Origin: Holosporales bacterium
GTDB lineage: Bacteria > Pseudomonadota > Alphaproteobacteria > UBA3830 > JAIRWN01
Reading direction: 5' to 3'
Assembly (NCBI GenBank): GCA_031268985.1
Contig: JAIRWN010000014.1
Coordinates: forward strand, 1-49,447
DNA: 49,447 nt
Shown: positions 1 to 9,400 of the stretch, piece by piece
Layout of the letters: every line of letters starts with the position of its first letter
Position numbering within the stretch: position 1 is the stretch's first letter
Position numbers and translations under genes: made by a program
Notes under the pieces: generated by a model
Told to the model about the DNA's origin: nothing
Databases searched by the model: none
What the model saw: only the letters and a program-made list of their open reading frames with translations

Positions 1-1
1 T

Positions 2-277
2 TTTCTGGAAAAGTTTGCCGAAAAACTTTTTCGCTCGAACCCATGCGTTATCGCCGATACCGTTTTTGGCTTTGTCGGATTTAGTTATTTTTTTCGTTTC
101 ATACGCGACGCCATCAATATTAACATCCTGTTCTACAACGACTGATTGTTCTCCTGCTGTTGACGCGTCTATCAGCGCTATTTGCTGGACATTTTGACCT
201 TTGGCTTCGCACAACAGCGCTGAAGTTGAAAAAAACGCAACAATCGTCAGCAAAACCCACTTTCTACAACAAACCAT
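2..277 (-). CDS. Secreted/periplasmic hypothetical protein, C-terminus cut by window edge
   Basis: Manual reverse-strand translation from ATG at 277: MVCCRKWVLLTIVAFFSTSALLCEAKGQNVQQIALIDASTAGEQSVVVEQDVNIDGVAYETKK...; signal-peptide-like start, open to the edge (missed by the track because no stop). Confidence 0.55.
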   Translation of the reverse strand, partial: MVCCRKWVLLTIVAFFSTSALLCEAKGQNVQQIALIDASTAGEQSVVVEQDVNIDGVAYETKKITKSDKAKNGIGDNAWVRAKKFFGKLFQK

Positions 278-452
278 AAAACAACCTTTACAGAGTACCG
301 CAGCGCCTAATCCTACATCAAGAATATGACTGAATGCTAGCTAATAAAGATTGCCAGTAAGTTAACGGACTTGCGTGCGGCATTTTTCTGTTGAAGCAGA
401 CTTGAACTTGTCGTAGCCTCACTGCCAGCAATTGTTTTAATTGGGCTTTTAT

Positions 453-1577
453 ATGATCATTTCCGTGATATCAAGTAACGGAGAATCTCGTGTAGCTGTA
501 ACGCCGGAAATCGTTAAAAAGCTCGTGAATAAAAACTACGAAGTTAGGATTGAACAGAACGCCGGCTCTTTATCTATGATAAGTGATGAGGAATATGCCC
601 AAGCCGGTGCGATTGTGGCAAAATCTGCGAAAGACGTCCTAAAATCGGCCGATATCATTTTAACAGTCAAACTTCCGCACGTGGATTCCAAAGATATTTG
701 GACGGCAAACATCCCAAAAGGAGCGACGCTTATAGCTTTAATGAATCCCTATGTAAATAAGGACTTCCTTCTTGCTTTGGCAAATCAAGAGGTAAATTTG
801 TTGGCGCTTGAACTGATTCCGAGGACTACGCGAGCTCAAAGTATGGACGTTCTGTCGTCTCAAGCGAACCTTGCCGGGTATAAAGCCGTTATAGAAGCTG
901 CGAACGCTTATTCTTGTATATTTCCCATGATAATGACGGCTGCGGGAACAATTGCTGCTGCCAGGGCGCTTGTTATCGGAGTTGGGGTCGCCGGTCTTCA
1001 GGCAATTGCTACTGCAAGGCGTTTGGGCGCAGTAGTATCGGCTTTTGATGTGCGTTCGGCGACAAAGGAACAAGTCGAGAGTCTAGGCGCTACATTTGTT
1101 GAGGTTGACGCCGGTGAAGTCGGTGATGGCGACGGGGGATATGCCAAAGAAATGAGTGCTGAGTACAAAAAAAAGCAGGCAGAAAAACTTACTGAAGCGC
1201 TAATTAAGTCTGACATAGTTATTACAACCGCTCAGATTCCGGGAAAGCCGGCGCCAATGCTTGTAACGAAGAAGATGGTTGAATCCATGCATACGCGCTC
1301 TGTTATTGTTGACCTGGCCGTGGAATCCGGCGGTAACTGCGAATTGTCGAAGGCAGGAGAAAAGATCGTGCATAAAGGCGTCACAATAATCGGGTATGGC
1401 GATATGCCCGGAAAAATAGCGCATGACGCAAGCAAACTGTTCGCCAGAAACGTTTTCAGTATTCTGCAGCTTTTAACCAAAAATAATCAGATCTTTATAG
1501 ATACAAACGACTATATAATCTCTGCCAGTCTTCTTGCAAGCGGCGGAAAAACAACCGAAGTTCTTAACAAAATATAG
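453..1577 (+). CDS. pntA: NAD(P) transhydrogenase alpha subunit, part 1 (PntAA-like / alanine dehydrogenase family)
   Basis: ESRVAVTPEIVKKL, ...RALVIGVGVAGLQAIATARRLGAVVSAFDVR Rossmann motif, QAEKLTEALIKSDIVITTAQIPGKPAPMLV; ATG at 453 preferred over the 441 start. Confidence 0.9.
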   Translation: MIISVISSNGESRVAVTPEIVKKLVNKNYEVRIEQNAGSLSMISDEEYAQAGAIVAKSAKDVLKSADIILTVKLPHVDSKDIWTANIPKGATLIALMNPYVNKDFLLALANQEVNLLALELIPRTTRAQSMDVLSSQANLAGYKAVIEAANAYSCIFPMIMTAAGTIAAARALVIGVGVAGLQAIATARRLGAVVSAFDVRSATKEQVESLGATFVEVDAGEVGDGDGGYAKEMSAEYKKKQAEKLTEALIKSDIVITTAQIPGKPAPMLVTKKMVESMHTRSVIVDLAVESGGNCELSKAGEKIVHKGVTIIGYGDMPGKIAHDASKLFARNVFSILQLLTKNNQIFIDTNDYIISASLLASGGKTTEVLNKI

Positions 1578-1635
1578 GCGGAACTGCAAAGGCCCTTGTT
1601 AAAGACGATAATCCAGATACAGCCATTAGCGGCTT

Positions 1636-1670
1636 GCTTTGACACCCGCTGTGTCACGGTCAAAGCAACT
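1636..1670. other. Inverted repeat TTGCTTTGAC / GTCAAAGCAA with nested GACAC/GTGTC
   Basis: Perfect 10-bp arms at 1636-1645 and 1661-1670, downstream of pntA. Confidence 0.6.
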
Positions 1671-1850
1671 TCAAAGGTCTATTATCTTGAAAAAATCCTC
1701 TCTCGCTACAGTCAACACACGCTTTAGCTAACATAACCCCGCATCTTCAGGTCTACTAGGCGGCCGACCGGATGCGATGCTTCGTAATCATGCAACAAAC
1801 CCTTCTTCGCTTTATCAGCCTTACATTAAGACTAAACCTTTTAACAAAGG

Positions 1851-2750
1851 TTATTGTTGTTGCTGTGCAGCTTCTCTCGCAAAAACTTTAACTTTAGACT
1901 GTGCAACAAGCCGCTTTACTAGAGCTTCCATTAACTCTTGTTTGACAACCTCAACAAGCCTTTGCTTGGAATCCTCAAACGTTGGCACCTTTGCGTCGCG
2001 AATGTCTTCTACCTTGAATATATGATAGCCCGCTTGTGATTTTACCGCGGTTTTTGTATGTTCTCCAGGTTTAAGCTCTAGGATGGCATTCTTTATTGGT
2101 TCCGGCATAATGCCTGCTATCACATAGCCTAAGTCGCCCCCTTTCTCCTTAGCCATGGAATTGTATTGATCGGCTAAAGTTGCAAAATCTGCACCTTTAT
2201 CAAGCTTACCGATTATTTCTTTTGCCATAGATTCTTCGCGCACCAGTATGTGACGAGTGCGAACCTCTTTTTCCTTCGCGATCCTTTCTGCCAGTCGCTT
2301 ATGGGCGCTTTTGAGTGCAGGTTCGGAAATTTTCGCAGTGAGCTCTTTTTCAAGATACAACTCTATCAACAATTGATCCTGCAAATCTATCAGTCTCGTG
2401 TGATAGTTTTTATCGCGATCTATTCCTGCTTGTTTTGCAGCAGCTTTTATCACCTTGGTGCGAATATTCGCTTCGAGCACGTTTAAGAACAACTTGCTAC
2501 GCTCAGGCACCTGCATATTACGTGTTTTTGCCATGTTCATATAAAGATTTACCGTTTTATCTATTTCTGATCTGCGGATAACAGTATTATTGAACGACGC
2601 AACTATCTCATCGCTTACAGATGATTTTTGCTTATCTCCTGACTGACCTTGCTGGTCTTGCTTAGCCTCGGCATAAAAAATTCCACCTAAAGGAGCAACT
2701 GCGCAAATGATGCATGAAAGAGCTATCAAGATTTTTTTGATTGTTTTCAT
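1851..2750 (-). CDS. Parvulin-type peptidylprolyl isomerase (PpiC/SurA-like), exported
   Basis: Signal peptide MKTIKKILIALSCIICAVAPLGG; VRTRHILVREESMAKEIIGKL...GGDLGYVIAGIMPEPIKNAI...GYHIFKVED rotamase motif. Confidence 0.88.
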   Translation of the reverse strand: MKTIKKILIALSCIICAVAPLGGIFYAEAKQDQQGQSGDKQKSSVSDEIVASFNNTVIRRSEIDKTVNLYMNMAKTRNMQVPERSKLFLNVLEANIRTKVIKAAAKQAGIDRDKNYHTRLIDLQDQLLIELYLEKELTAKISEPALKSAHKRLAERIAKEKEVRTRHILVREESMAKEIIGKLDKGADFATLADQYNSMAKEKGGDLGYVIAGIMPEPIKNAILELKPGEHTKTAVKSQAGYHIFKVEDIRDAKVPTFEDSKQRLVEVVKQELMEALVKRLVAQSKVKVFAREAAQQQQ

Positions 2751-2846
2751 AAAACGCCCTCGAATATTAGAAATAACTCCGAACATATACAATAAAACGA
2801 TAGTTTTAGCAAAACAATAAATTCGTTATCTCAAGATATTTAGGAA

Positions 2847-3923
2847 TCATGTGCTTTTAACCGATTTATTCTTTAACAGGTTAAAAAACAACCTCTCCCA
2901 TTGTTTTACTATTTTTTCCGCCGAAAAATTTTCAATTATGTGTTTTTTGGCGTTTTTTCCAAGTTTTTCTCTCAAATCTTGGTTTTGAATGAGGGTTCCC
3001 ATTGATTCAGCAAACTGACCATCATCATTTGATTTTACCAGAAGTCCAGTTTCTCCGGGATTTATCAACTCGTCAGCGCCGCTTATGTTGGAATATATGA
3101 CCGGAAGTTCGGCAAGCATCGCTTCGCAAAGCGCATTTGGCAATCCTTCAAACCTGGAAGGCATTGCGAATATAGAACTTTTGTCGAGCACAGAAAATAC
3201 ATCCTCTGTTAACCCGCAAAGCCGAACTCGGTCTCTCAGCCCCAGGTCGTTTATTTGTTTTTGGAGCGCGTTTTTTTCCGGCCCTTCGCCCAATATTTCC
3301 ACTTTCCAATCAGAAAAATCGTTAGAAATTCTCGAAAACGATTGAATCAACAGACGATGGTTTTTGTTTTTATCAAGCCGACCAATTGCTGTTATCAGTT
3401 TTTCTCGGCGCTTGCAGTAGCATGTCTTATCAGGCAATTTGATAGGGTTAACGATTACATGAACCCGATCTTTCATATCTTTAAACTGAGCATTTATTTT
3501 AGCGGTTTGGACGACCAACAGATCTGCAAATCTATAAAGATAAAAGCCAAATCTGCTTAAGATTTTCTGTTTAAAAGAGCTGTAAAATTCTTTTGAAGTT
3601 CGCTCGCTTAGTATAAGTGGAATCCCCAAACCATAGCTGGCGGAAAGCGTTATAACGTTTTGCTGCATGAGAAACGATACAATAATATCCGGTCTAAAGC
3701 CCTTTATTACTTTTCTTAATCTTATCATCGACAGTATGTTTTTTTTTAAAGAGTTGGTATGGATCTGCTTAACTGTTGAAGTTAGGTGATAGAAACAGTT
3801 TTCGCGCCTGTCTTGAACTGCGACCGCGACATCATGACGTTCTGATAAAAGTTCAGTTAAGATTGAAATTACGCGTTCAGACCCGCCTTGACGAAGGGTT
3901 GGAATGGTGAATAATAACCTCAT
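2847..3923 (-). CDS. Glycosyltransferase family 4
   Basis: N-term RQGGSERVIS; AIGRLDKNKNHRLLI...FAMPSRFEGLPNALCEAMLAELPVI. Confidence 0.88.
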   Translation of the reverse strand: MRLLFTIPTLRQGGSERVISILTELLSERHDVAVAVQDRRENCFYHLTSTVKQIHTNSLKKNILSMIRLRKVIKGFRPDIIVSFLMQQNVITLSASYGLGIPLILSERTSKEFYSSFKQKILSRFGFYLYRFADLLVVQTAKINAQFKDMKDRVHVIVNPIKLPDKTCYCKRREKLITAIGRLDKNKNHRLLIQSFSRISNDFSDWKVEILGEGPEKNALQKQINDLGLRDRVRLCGLTEDVFSVLDKSSIFAMPSRFEGLPNALCEAMLAELPVIYSNISGADELINPGETGLLVKSNDDGQFAESMGTLIQNQDLREKLGKNAKKHIIENFSAEKIVKQWERLFFNLLKNKSVKST

Positions 3924-3941
3924 GACGTTGGCAGGTTTTTA

Positions 3942-5078
3942 ATGGAGAAGTCGGTCCGCTTTGTAATTGGGTCAACAGCGGTTGGCGGCGCTGAGAAACA
4001 GTTGGCTTTGGTTATTCCAAAGCTGATCAAAAAGGGCTGGCGTGTCCGCTTTGTTACCCTGAGCTCGGTTGATGGCGAGCTTGCCAAAGTATTCCTGAAA
4101 AACAGCATAAACATAATAAAACCAGGCGCGTTCAAGTTCAGCAAAGGTCTCATCGGCTCGATATACAAATTTTTCTCAATACTATCATATTTATACAAGG
4201 AATTTAGGCGTTATCCTGATGCGACGACTGTATTTATGATGTCGCATTCGGCGCTTTTTGGAATGACGGCATGTTTGTTGGCGCAGGATAGAGGGCGAAA
4301 AATTTTAAGTATACGTAATACGAACGATCGTCAATATTCTTTGTTTCCAAGGTTATATGAAAAGTTTTTATACAGAATCGCTGACGCTTTTGCCGTTAAC
4401 AGTCACGAATTAGCAGACCGATTGATGAAAGTGAATAAGATTTCTCGGAATAAGGTTTACATAGTTAATAATGCCGCTGAATTTAGTCAACTCTCCCCGG
4501 TAGATACTCAATCTGTAAGAGAGAATCTTTTGCTTAATAAAAGAACAAAAGTTCTGCTTACAGTGGCCAGGCTGGTCGCGTTTAAAGGTCATGACGATCT
4601 GTTGGAGACCTTGAATATAGCCAAAGAGGATCTGTCGACCTTAACCAACGATGATTGGATATGTTTATTCGCTGGAGACGGCCCGGAAAGAAAAAAACTT
4701 GAGAATAAGGCGCGGCAGCTGAAATTGGATCGCCACATAAAATTCCTTGGAACATATGGGAATGTGAATGAATTGCTAGCAACTTGCGATCTTTTTATAT
4801 TCCCGTCTCACAAAGAAGGTATGCCGAATGCAGTTATAGAGGCTATGTATATGGGATGTGAGGTTATCGGAACAGATATTTTATGCATGAGAGAGTTAAC
4901 TCAAGGGCTGTATAAACTGGTTCCGGTCAGGTCTCCTGACAAGCTGGCCGACGCTATCGTTGCATCTATTAGGAGCCCAAATAAAGAAGTCGGCATAAAA
5001 GCAAGAGAGCTAATTAAGGAAAATTTTTCCATCGATAACGCTGTTTGTAAATGGGAACGGGTTATGCAAAAAATTTGA
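3942..5078 (+). CDS. Glycosyltransferase family 4
   Basis: VGGAEKQLA; VARLVAFKGHDDLLE...LFIFPSHKEGMPNAVIEAMYMGCEVI. Confidence 0.88.
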   Translation: MEKSVRFVIGSTAVGGAEKQLALVIPKLIKKGWRVRFVTLSSVDGELAKVFLKNSINIIKPGAFKFSKGLIGSIYKFFSILSYLYKEFRRYPDATTVFMMSHSALFGMTACLLAQDRGRKILSIRNTNDRQYSLFPRLYEKFLYRIADAFAVNSHELADRLMKVNKISRNKVYIVNNAAEFSQLSPVDTQSVRENLLLNKRTKVLLTVARLVAFKGHDDLLETLNIAKEDLSTLTNDDWICLFAGDGPERKKLENKARQLKLDRHIKFLGTYGNVNELLATCDLFIFPSHKEGMPNAVIEAMYMGCEVIGTDILCMRELTQGLYKLVPVRSPDKLADAIVASIRSPNKEVGIKARELIKENFSIDNAVCKWERVMQKI

Positions 5079-5131
5079 TTTTGTACAAAACCTAGGTGTG
5101 TGTAGTATACGTCCTGGTCATAAAGAACGCT

Positions 5132-7492
5132 ATGAAACTGGTTATTGTAGAATCGCCCGCAAAAGCGAAAACTATCAACAAATATCTCGGCAGCGATTAC
5201 AAGGTAATTGCCAGTTATGGTCATGTGCGCGATTTGCCGTCGAAGGACGGGTCTGTCGATCCTACAAATGGATTTTCAATGACGTGGGAAATAAGCGACC
5301 GAAGTAAGCGTTATGTCGATGCGATAGTAAAAGAATCGAAAAATGCAGATGAGGTGCTGCTAGCGACCGATCCAGACCGCGAAGGAGAGGCGATATCTTG
5401 GCACGTCAAGGATATAATCTCGAGTAAAGGGATAAAAAATAAACCAATCCGACGCATAACCTTTCACGAAATAACAAAGTCGGCAATAAGCAAAGCGATC
5501 GAATCTCCCAGAGAGCTTGATAGTTCTTTGATTGAGGCTTACCTTGCAAGGCGAGCTTTGGACTATCTTGTTGGTTTTACAATATCCCCTGTGTTGTGGC
5601 GAAAATTGCCGGGTAGCAGGTCTGCCGGCCGCGTTCAATCAGTAGCCCTTAGGCTTATCGCTGATCGCGAGCTTGAGATAGAAGCCTTTAAACCGCAAGA
5701 ATTTTGGACGCTTGAAGCTTTATTTAAAAATAAAGACGGGGAGGTTTTTCCAGCAAAACTGACAGTTTTGAACGGCGAAAAACTCGATAAATTCTCACTA
5801 AACAACGCTGAACTGGCGGAATCTGCGGAATCCGCTGTAAAAAATTGCCAATATAAAGTAGAAAAAGTAGAAAAAAAATCAATAAAACGCAATCCCTGGC
5901 CGCCTTTTATAACTTCCACGTTGCAGCAGGAGGCTTCAAGGAAATTAGGATTTTCTGCAAAGCAGACTATGAGGCTGGCTCAATCTCTTTACGAAGGGGT
6001 AAATATAGACGGGGAAACGGTTGGCCTCATTACCTATATGCGTACGGACAGTGTTAACCTTGCGGGAGATGCTGTTTCGGGAATACGGGACGTGATAAAT
6101 AAAAACTTTGGTGAAAAATATCTGCCAAAATCGCCAAAAATATTCCAAAACAAAGTGAAAAATGCGCAAGAGGCCCATGAGGCTGTGCGGCCTACCAATG
6201 TCGCATTGTTACCTTCACAACTGCAAAACAATTTGGACCGGGATCTTTGGCGACTTTATGAACTTATATGGAAGCGCACCGTCGCTTGCCAAATGCAACA
6301 GGCGCTTATAGACCAAGTTATTGTTGATATATCCGACGCTAGGAATAATCATGTTTTTCGCGCGGTAGGTTCGACAATCGCATTTGACGGTTTTCTGAAG
6401 CTGTATCAAGAAGAAAAAGACGACGACAAAAAGGAAGACGAGGAGGACGCTTTGCTTCCTCCGCTCAGCGCAAACGAGCGAGTTGCCCTTGAAGACCTTG
6501 ATAAAAAACAGCATTTTACCCAATCACCACCAAGATATACAGAGGCGGGCCTTGTCAAGCGATTGGAAGAACTGGGGATTGGTCGTCCTTCTACTTACGC
6601 AAATATAATCCAAGTTTTGCAGGACCGCAGTTACGTTCGCTTGGACAAGAAACGTTTTTTCCCGGAAGAGCGAGGGATGATCGTGAACGCCTTTTTGCTG
6701 AACTACTTCACCAAATACGTTGAGTATGATTTTACGGCTGACCTAGAGCAGCGGTTGGATGATATATCCAATGCACGAATTTCTCGTTTAAAAGTTTTGG
6801 AGGATTTTTGGCAAGGATTTATAAAGATCGTTGACGCTTCTAAGGAGCTTCGTGTCTCTGAAATTTTGGACTTTGTGGAACGGAAGCTCAGCAATCATCT
6901 TTTTCCGATCAAAGAGGGAGAAAGCGCCGAGAAGACCAGAGAGTGTCCAACTTGTGGCGAAGGTCGCATTAATTTGAAACTTGGACGATATGGAGCATTC
7001 CTTGGATGTTCGTTATATCCAAAATGTTCGTTTACTCGCGCGTTATACGATGCTTCTAAATCATCCGGCGAGGAAAATAAAGAAACAGCGCCGTATGATA
7101 AATACGAACCTAAGCTCCTTGGTAAAGATCAAAAAACGAATGAAGATATAACCTTAAGGAAAGGGCCATATGGTTTTTATGTTCAACTGGGCGAAGCCAA
7201 AGCTAAGAAAAACCTAAAACGCGTAGCAGTCCCGAAAGGTATGGATCCTGAACAAATTTCCTTATCGCAGGCAAATATTCTTATCAGTCAGCCGAAAATC
7301 GTTGGCAAACACCCGGACGATGGCAAAGAGATTTCAACCGGCGTTGGACGCTTCGGCCCATACATAAAGTGCGACAACAAATATTTTTCTTTGGACTATA
7401 CGCAGCTGTTTTCCTTGTATTCTATTGACCAAGCAGTAGCTATAATGAGTGAAGTCATAAAAAAACCAAAACTAAAAAATAACAAGCGGTAG
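5132..7492 (+). CDS. topA: DNA topoisomerase I
   Basis: MKLVIVESPAKAKTINKYLG; LATDPDREGEAISWH; GLITYMRTDS; zinc-finger CPTCGEGRINLKLGRYGAFLGCSLYPKC; ATG at 5132. Confidence 0.97.
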   Translation: MKLVIVESPAKAKTINKYLGSDYKVIASYGHVRDLPSKDGSVDPTNGFSMTWEISDRSKRYVDAIVKESKNADEVLLATDPDREGEAISWHVKDIISSKGIKNKPIRRITFHEITKSAISKAIESPRELDSSLIEAYLARRALDYLVGFTISPVLWRKLPGSRSAGRVQSVALRLIADRELEIEAFKPQEFWTLEALFKNKDGEVFPAKLTVLNGEKLDKFSLNNAELAESAESAVKNCQYKVEKVEKKSIKRNPWPPFITSTLQQEASRKLGFSAKQTMRLAQSLYEGVNIDGETVGLITYMRTDSVNLAGDAVSGIRDVINKNFGEKYLPKSPKIFQNKVKNAQEAHEAVRPTNVALLPSQLQNNLDRDLWRLYELIWKRTVACQMQQALIDQVIVDISDARNNHVFRAVGSTIAFDGFLKLYQEEKDDDKKEDEEDALLPPLSANERVALEDLDKKQHFTQSPPRYTEAGLVKRLEELGIGRPSTYANIIQVLQDRSYVRLDKKRFFPEERGMIVNAFLLNYFTKYVEYDFTADLEQRLDDISNARISRLKVLEDFWQGFIKIVDASKELRVSEILDFVERKLSNHLFPIKEGESAEKTRECPTCGEGRINLKLGRYGAFLGCSLYPKCSFTRALYDASKSSGEENKETAPYDKYEPKLLGKDQKTNEDITLRKGPYGFYVQLGEAKAKKNLKRVAVPKGMDPEQISLSQANILISQPKIVGKHPDDGKEISTGVGRFGPYIKCDNKYFSLDYTQLFSLYSIDQAVAIMSEVIKKPKLKNNKR

Positions 7493-7552
7493 ATACAACC
7501 TGTTTCTCAAGCTATAATCTCACAAACCACCGGCTGATGATTTGTTCGCATT

Positions 7553-7580
7553 AAAAAAGCGTTGAAATAGAACGCTTTTA
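7553..7580 (-). terminator. Rho-independent terminator for the downstream-most OMP gene (possibly bidirectional with topA)
   Basis: Minus strand AAAAGCGTT-CTATTTC-AACGCTTTTTTAA. Confidence 0.6.
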
Positions 7581-7594
7581 AACTTCGATAAGAT

Positions 7595-8299
7595 TTAAAA
7601 GTTATAAATCATCATCGCGCGAATCTCAAACTTGCTGGTTCCGATAGTTATTTCATAATCTTCCTCGATTTTATTTTTCTTCTCTTTCTTAAACACATAT
7701 AAGACATCCCCTCTCGCGCTCCAATTATCGCCAAACTTATAACTGCAACCCATGCCAATACGGAAAGGAGTAAAACTTTCAGATTCAGAGTTAGAAAGTC
7801 TCGTTTTTTTATTTGCCTCAAAGCATTCCGAACTGGCGCCATGGTTTTCGAGCCCAATAAGACCATATAAAAGGGTAGGAGCGTTATCAAAATAATAACC
7901 TAATCTCAAAGAGCCGCCGATTGAAAGTGTCCGGATCTTCACAGTTAGCTTAGCTTCTTCCTCGCTCTTACTATCTTCGGCTGGATTTTTTACTCCAAAA
8001 TCCAGTTCTCCGCCAATATACACCCGGTTTTCCAGCGTTTGTCCAAAACCAGCCACTAAAACAGCTCCGAAAGGCTTAGGGCTAAATTTATGTGATACAT
8101 CATCACCTCGTAATTCAACAGAACAAAAGTCAAAACCAACGCCGCCTCCGACAAAAAAACCTGAAAAACCGTTATTGTCCTCAGAAGCTGCAGCTTCTTG
8201 CTCAGAAGTCTTTCCGACTTCAGTTGCAAAGCATTTATTTGTTCCTTCTACAACAAGCCCAACAGACAACAATGCTGACAATACAAATTTTCTGTTCAT
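7595..8299 (-). CDS. Outer-membrane beta-barrel surface protein (copy 1)
   Basis: Signal peptide; GFSGFFVGGGVGFDF...GGELDFG...RLGYYFDNAPTLLYGLIG...NWSARGDVLY, terminal aromatic residue (IYNF); paralogue of 8644-9369. Confidence 0.85.
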   Translation of the reverse strand: MNRKFVLSALLSVGLVVEGTNKCFATEVGKTSEQEAAASEDNNGFSGFFVGGGVGFDFCSVELRGDDVSHKFSPKPFGAVLVAGFGQTLENRVYIGGELDFGVKNPAEDSKSEEEAKLTVKIRTLSIGGSLRLGYYFDNAPTLLYGLIGLENHGASSECFEANKKTRLSNSESESFTPFRIGMGCSYKFGDNWSARGDVLYVFKKEKKNKIEEDYEITIGTSKFEIRAMMIYNF

Positions 8300-8329
8300 A
8301 GTAATTCTCTTTTAAAACCTCAGAAGGCT

Positions 8330-8348
8330 AAGATACCCCCCCCCCCCC
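8330..8348 (-). promoter_or_regulatory. Poly-G(13) tract abutting -10-like TATCTT upstream of OMP copy 1
   Basis: + strand C13 at 8336-8348; minus strand TTGCAA-AACGGA-G13-TATCTT, then AAAGAGAA and ATG at 8299. Confidence 0.7.
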
Positions 8349-8417
8349 TCCGTTTTGCAAGACATTACGACTAATTTGTTGTGTTATTAAACAGCGGCGT
8401 GATTTTTGGGTAACATT

Positions 8418-8567
8418 AAATTTTTGGACGGTCAGCAATTATTCTCATTGTCCTCAGTCGATCAAGCAATAGCCGCTATAGGCAAAGTCTCGGAAAAATC
8501 TAAGAACAGCAAGTTTAGACAGAAATTAAAAAATTCGGCATTTAAATATACGCTAAACCGATCATAA
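8418..8567 (+). pseudogene. Duplicated remnant of the topA 3' end
   Basis: Translation KFLDGQQLFSLSSVDQAIAAIGKVSEKSK... aligns to the topA C-terminus KYFSLDYTQLFSLYSIDQAVAIMSEVIKKPK; no start codon or upstream topA sequence. Confidence 0.85.
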
Positions 8568-8589
8568 TGACCGATACAATTTTGAAAAC

Positions 8590-8620
8590 AAAAAAGGCAA
8601 CCGAGAAAACCGGCTGCCTT
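8590..8620 (-). terminator. Rho-independent terminator of OMP copy 2
   Basis: Minus strand AAGGCAGCCGG-TTTTCT-CGGTTGCCTTTTTTG. Confidence 0.75.
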
Positions 8621-8643
8621 CAAAACCAGAGACGAAAAGTCGA

Positions 8644-9369
8644 TTATAATGAAAAATTGTAAAGCGCCATCGCGCGAATCTCAAACTTACCGGCTTCAAC
8701 TTTGGTCGAAACTTTTGAAATATTAAGTGACTTTTCTTTCTTAAATGCGTACAAAACATCTCCTCTCGCGCTCCAGTTATCGTCAAACTTATAATTGCAA
8801 CCGGCACCAAGACGGAAAGAAGTAAAACTCTCGGATCCAGAACCAGACACCTCAGCAGATTTAGGACCAGATACATCTAGTGTGCCGCCGTAGTTTTCGA
8901 ACCCAACAAGTCCGTATGCAAGGAGAGGAGCATTATCAAAGCTATATCCCACTTTTAGGGAACCGCCGATAGAAAATACTCGAGCCTTCGAGCTCGTCTT
9001 CAGTTCCACAGACACATTTTTAATTTTGGGTTTAACAGTCTTTTCATCTTTAGACGGGCTTTTTATTCCGATATCCAGTTCTCCACCAACATACACCTGA
9101 TTTTCCAGCGTTTGTCCAAAACCAGCCACTAAAACAGCTCCGAAAGGCTTAGGACTAAAATCGATGGATACATATTCATTTTTTACTCCAACGGAATAAA
9201 AGTCAATACCGGCGCCGCCTCCGACAAAAAAACCTGAAAAACCATTATTGTCCTCAGAAGCTGCAGATTCTTGCCCGGAAGCCTCTTCGACTTCAGCCGC
9301 AAAACACTTATTCGTCTCTCCTGCAACAAGTCCAACAGTCAATAATGCCGGCAACATAAGTTTTTTCAT
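8644..9369 (-). CDS. Outer-membrane beta-barrel surface protein (copy 2)
   Basis: Paralogue of copy 1 (NNGFSGFFVGGG, SPKPFGAVLVAGFGQTLEN, DNWSARGDVLYAFKKEK), terminal YNFSL. Confidence 0.85.
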   Translation of the reverse strand: MKKLMLPALLTVGLVAGETNKCFAAEVEEASGQESAASEDNNGFSGFFVGGGAGIDFYSVGVKNEYVSIDFSPKPFGAVLVAGFGQTLENQVYVGGELDIGIKSPSKDEKTVKPKIKNVSVELKTSSKARVFSIGGSLKVGYSFDNAPLLAYGLVGFENYGGTLDVSGPKSAEVSGSGSESFTSFRLGAGCNYKFDDNWSARGDVLYAFKKEKSLNISKVSTKVEAGKFEIRAMALYNFSL

Positions 9370-9400
9370 AATTAAATCTCTCTAAAATCTACACGACTTG

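Noticed and set aside
15-197. 60-aa + strand ORF
   Set aside because: Antisense to a better reverse-strand frame with signal peptide (2-277)
7648-7890. Alternate-frame ORFs in the OMP genes (7648-7890, 8562-8876)
   Set aside because: Overlap strong beta-barrel CDSs in another frame; homologous to each other only because the genes are duplicated
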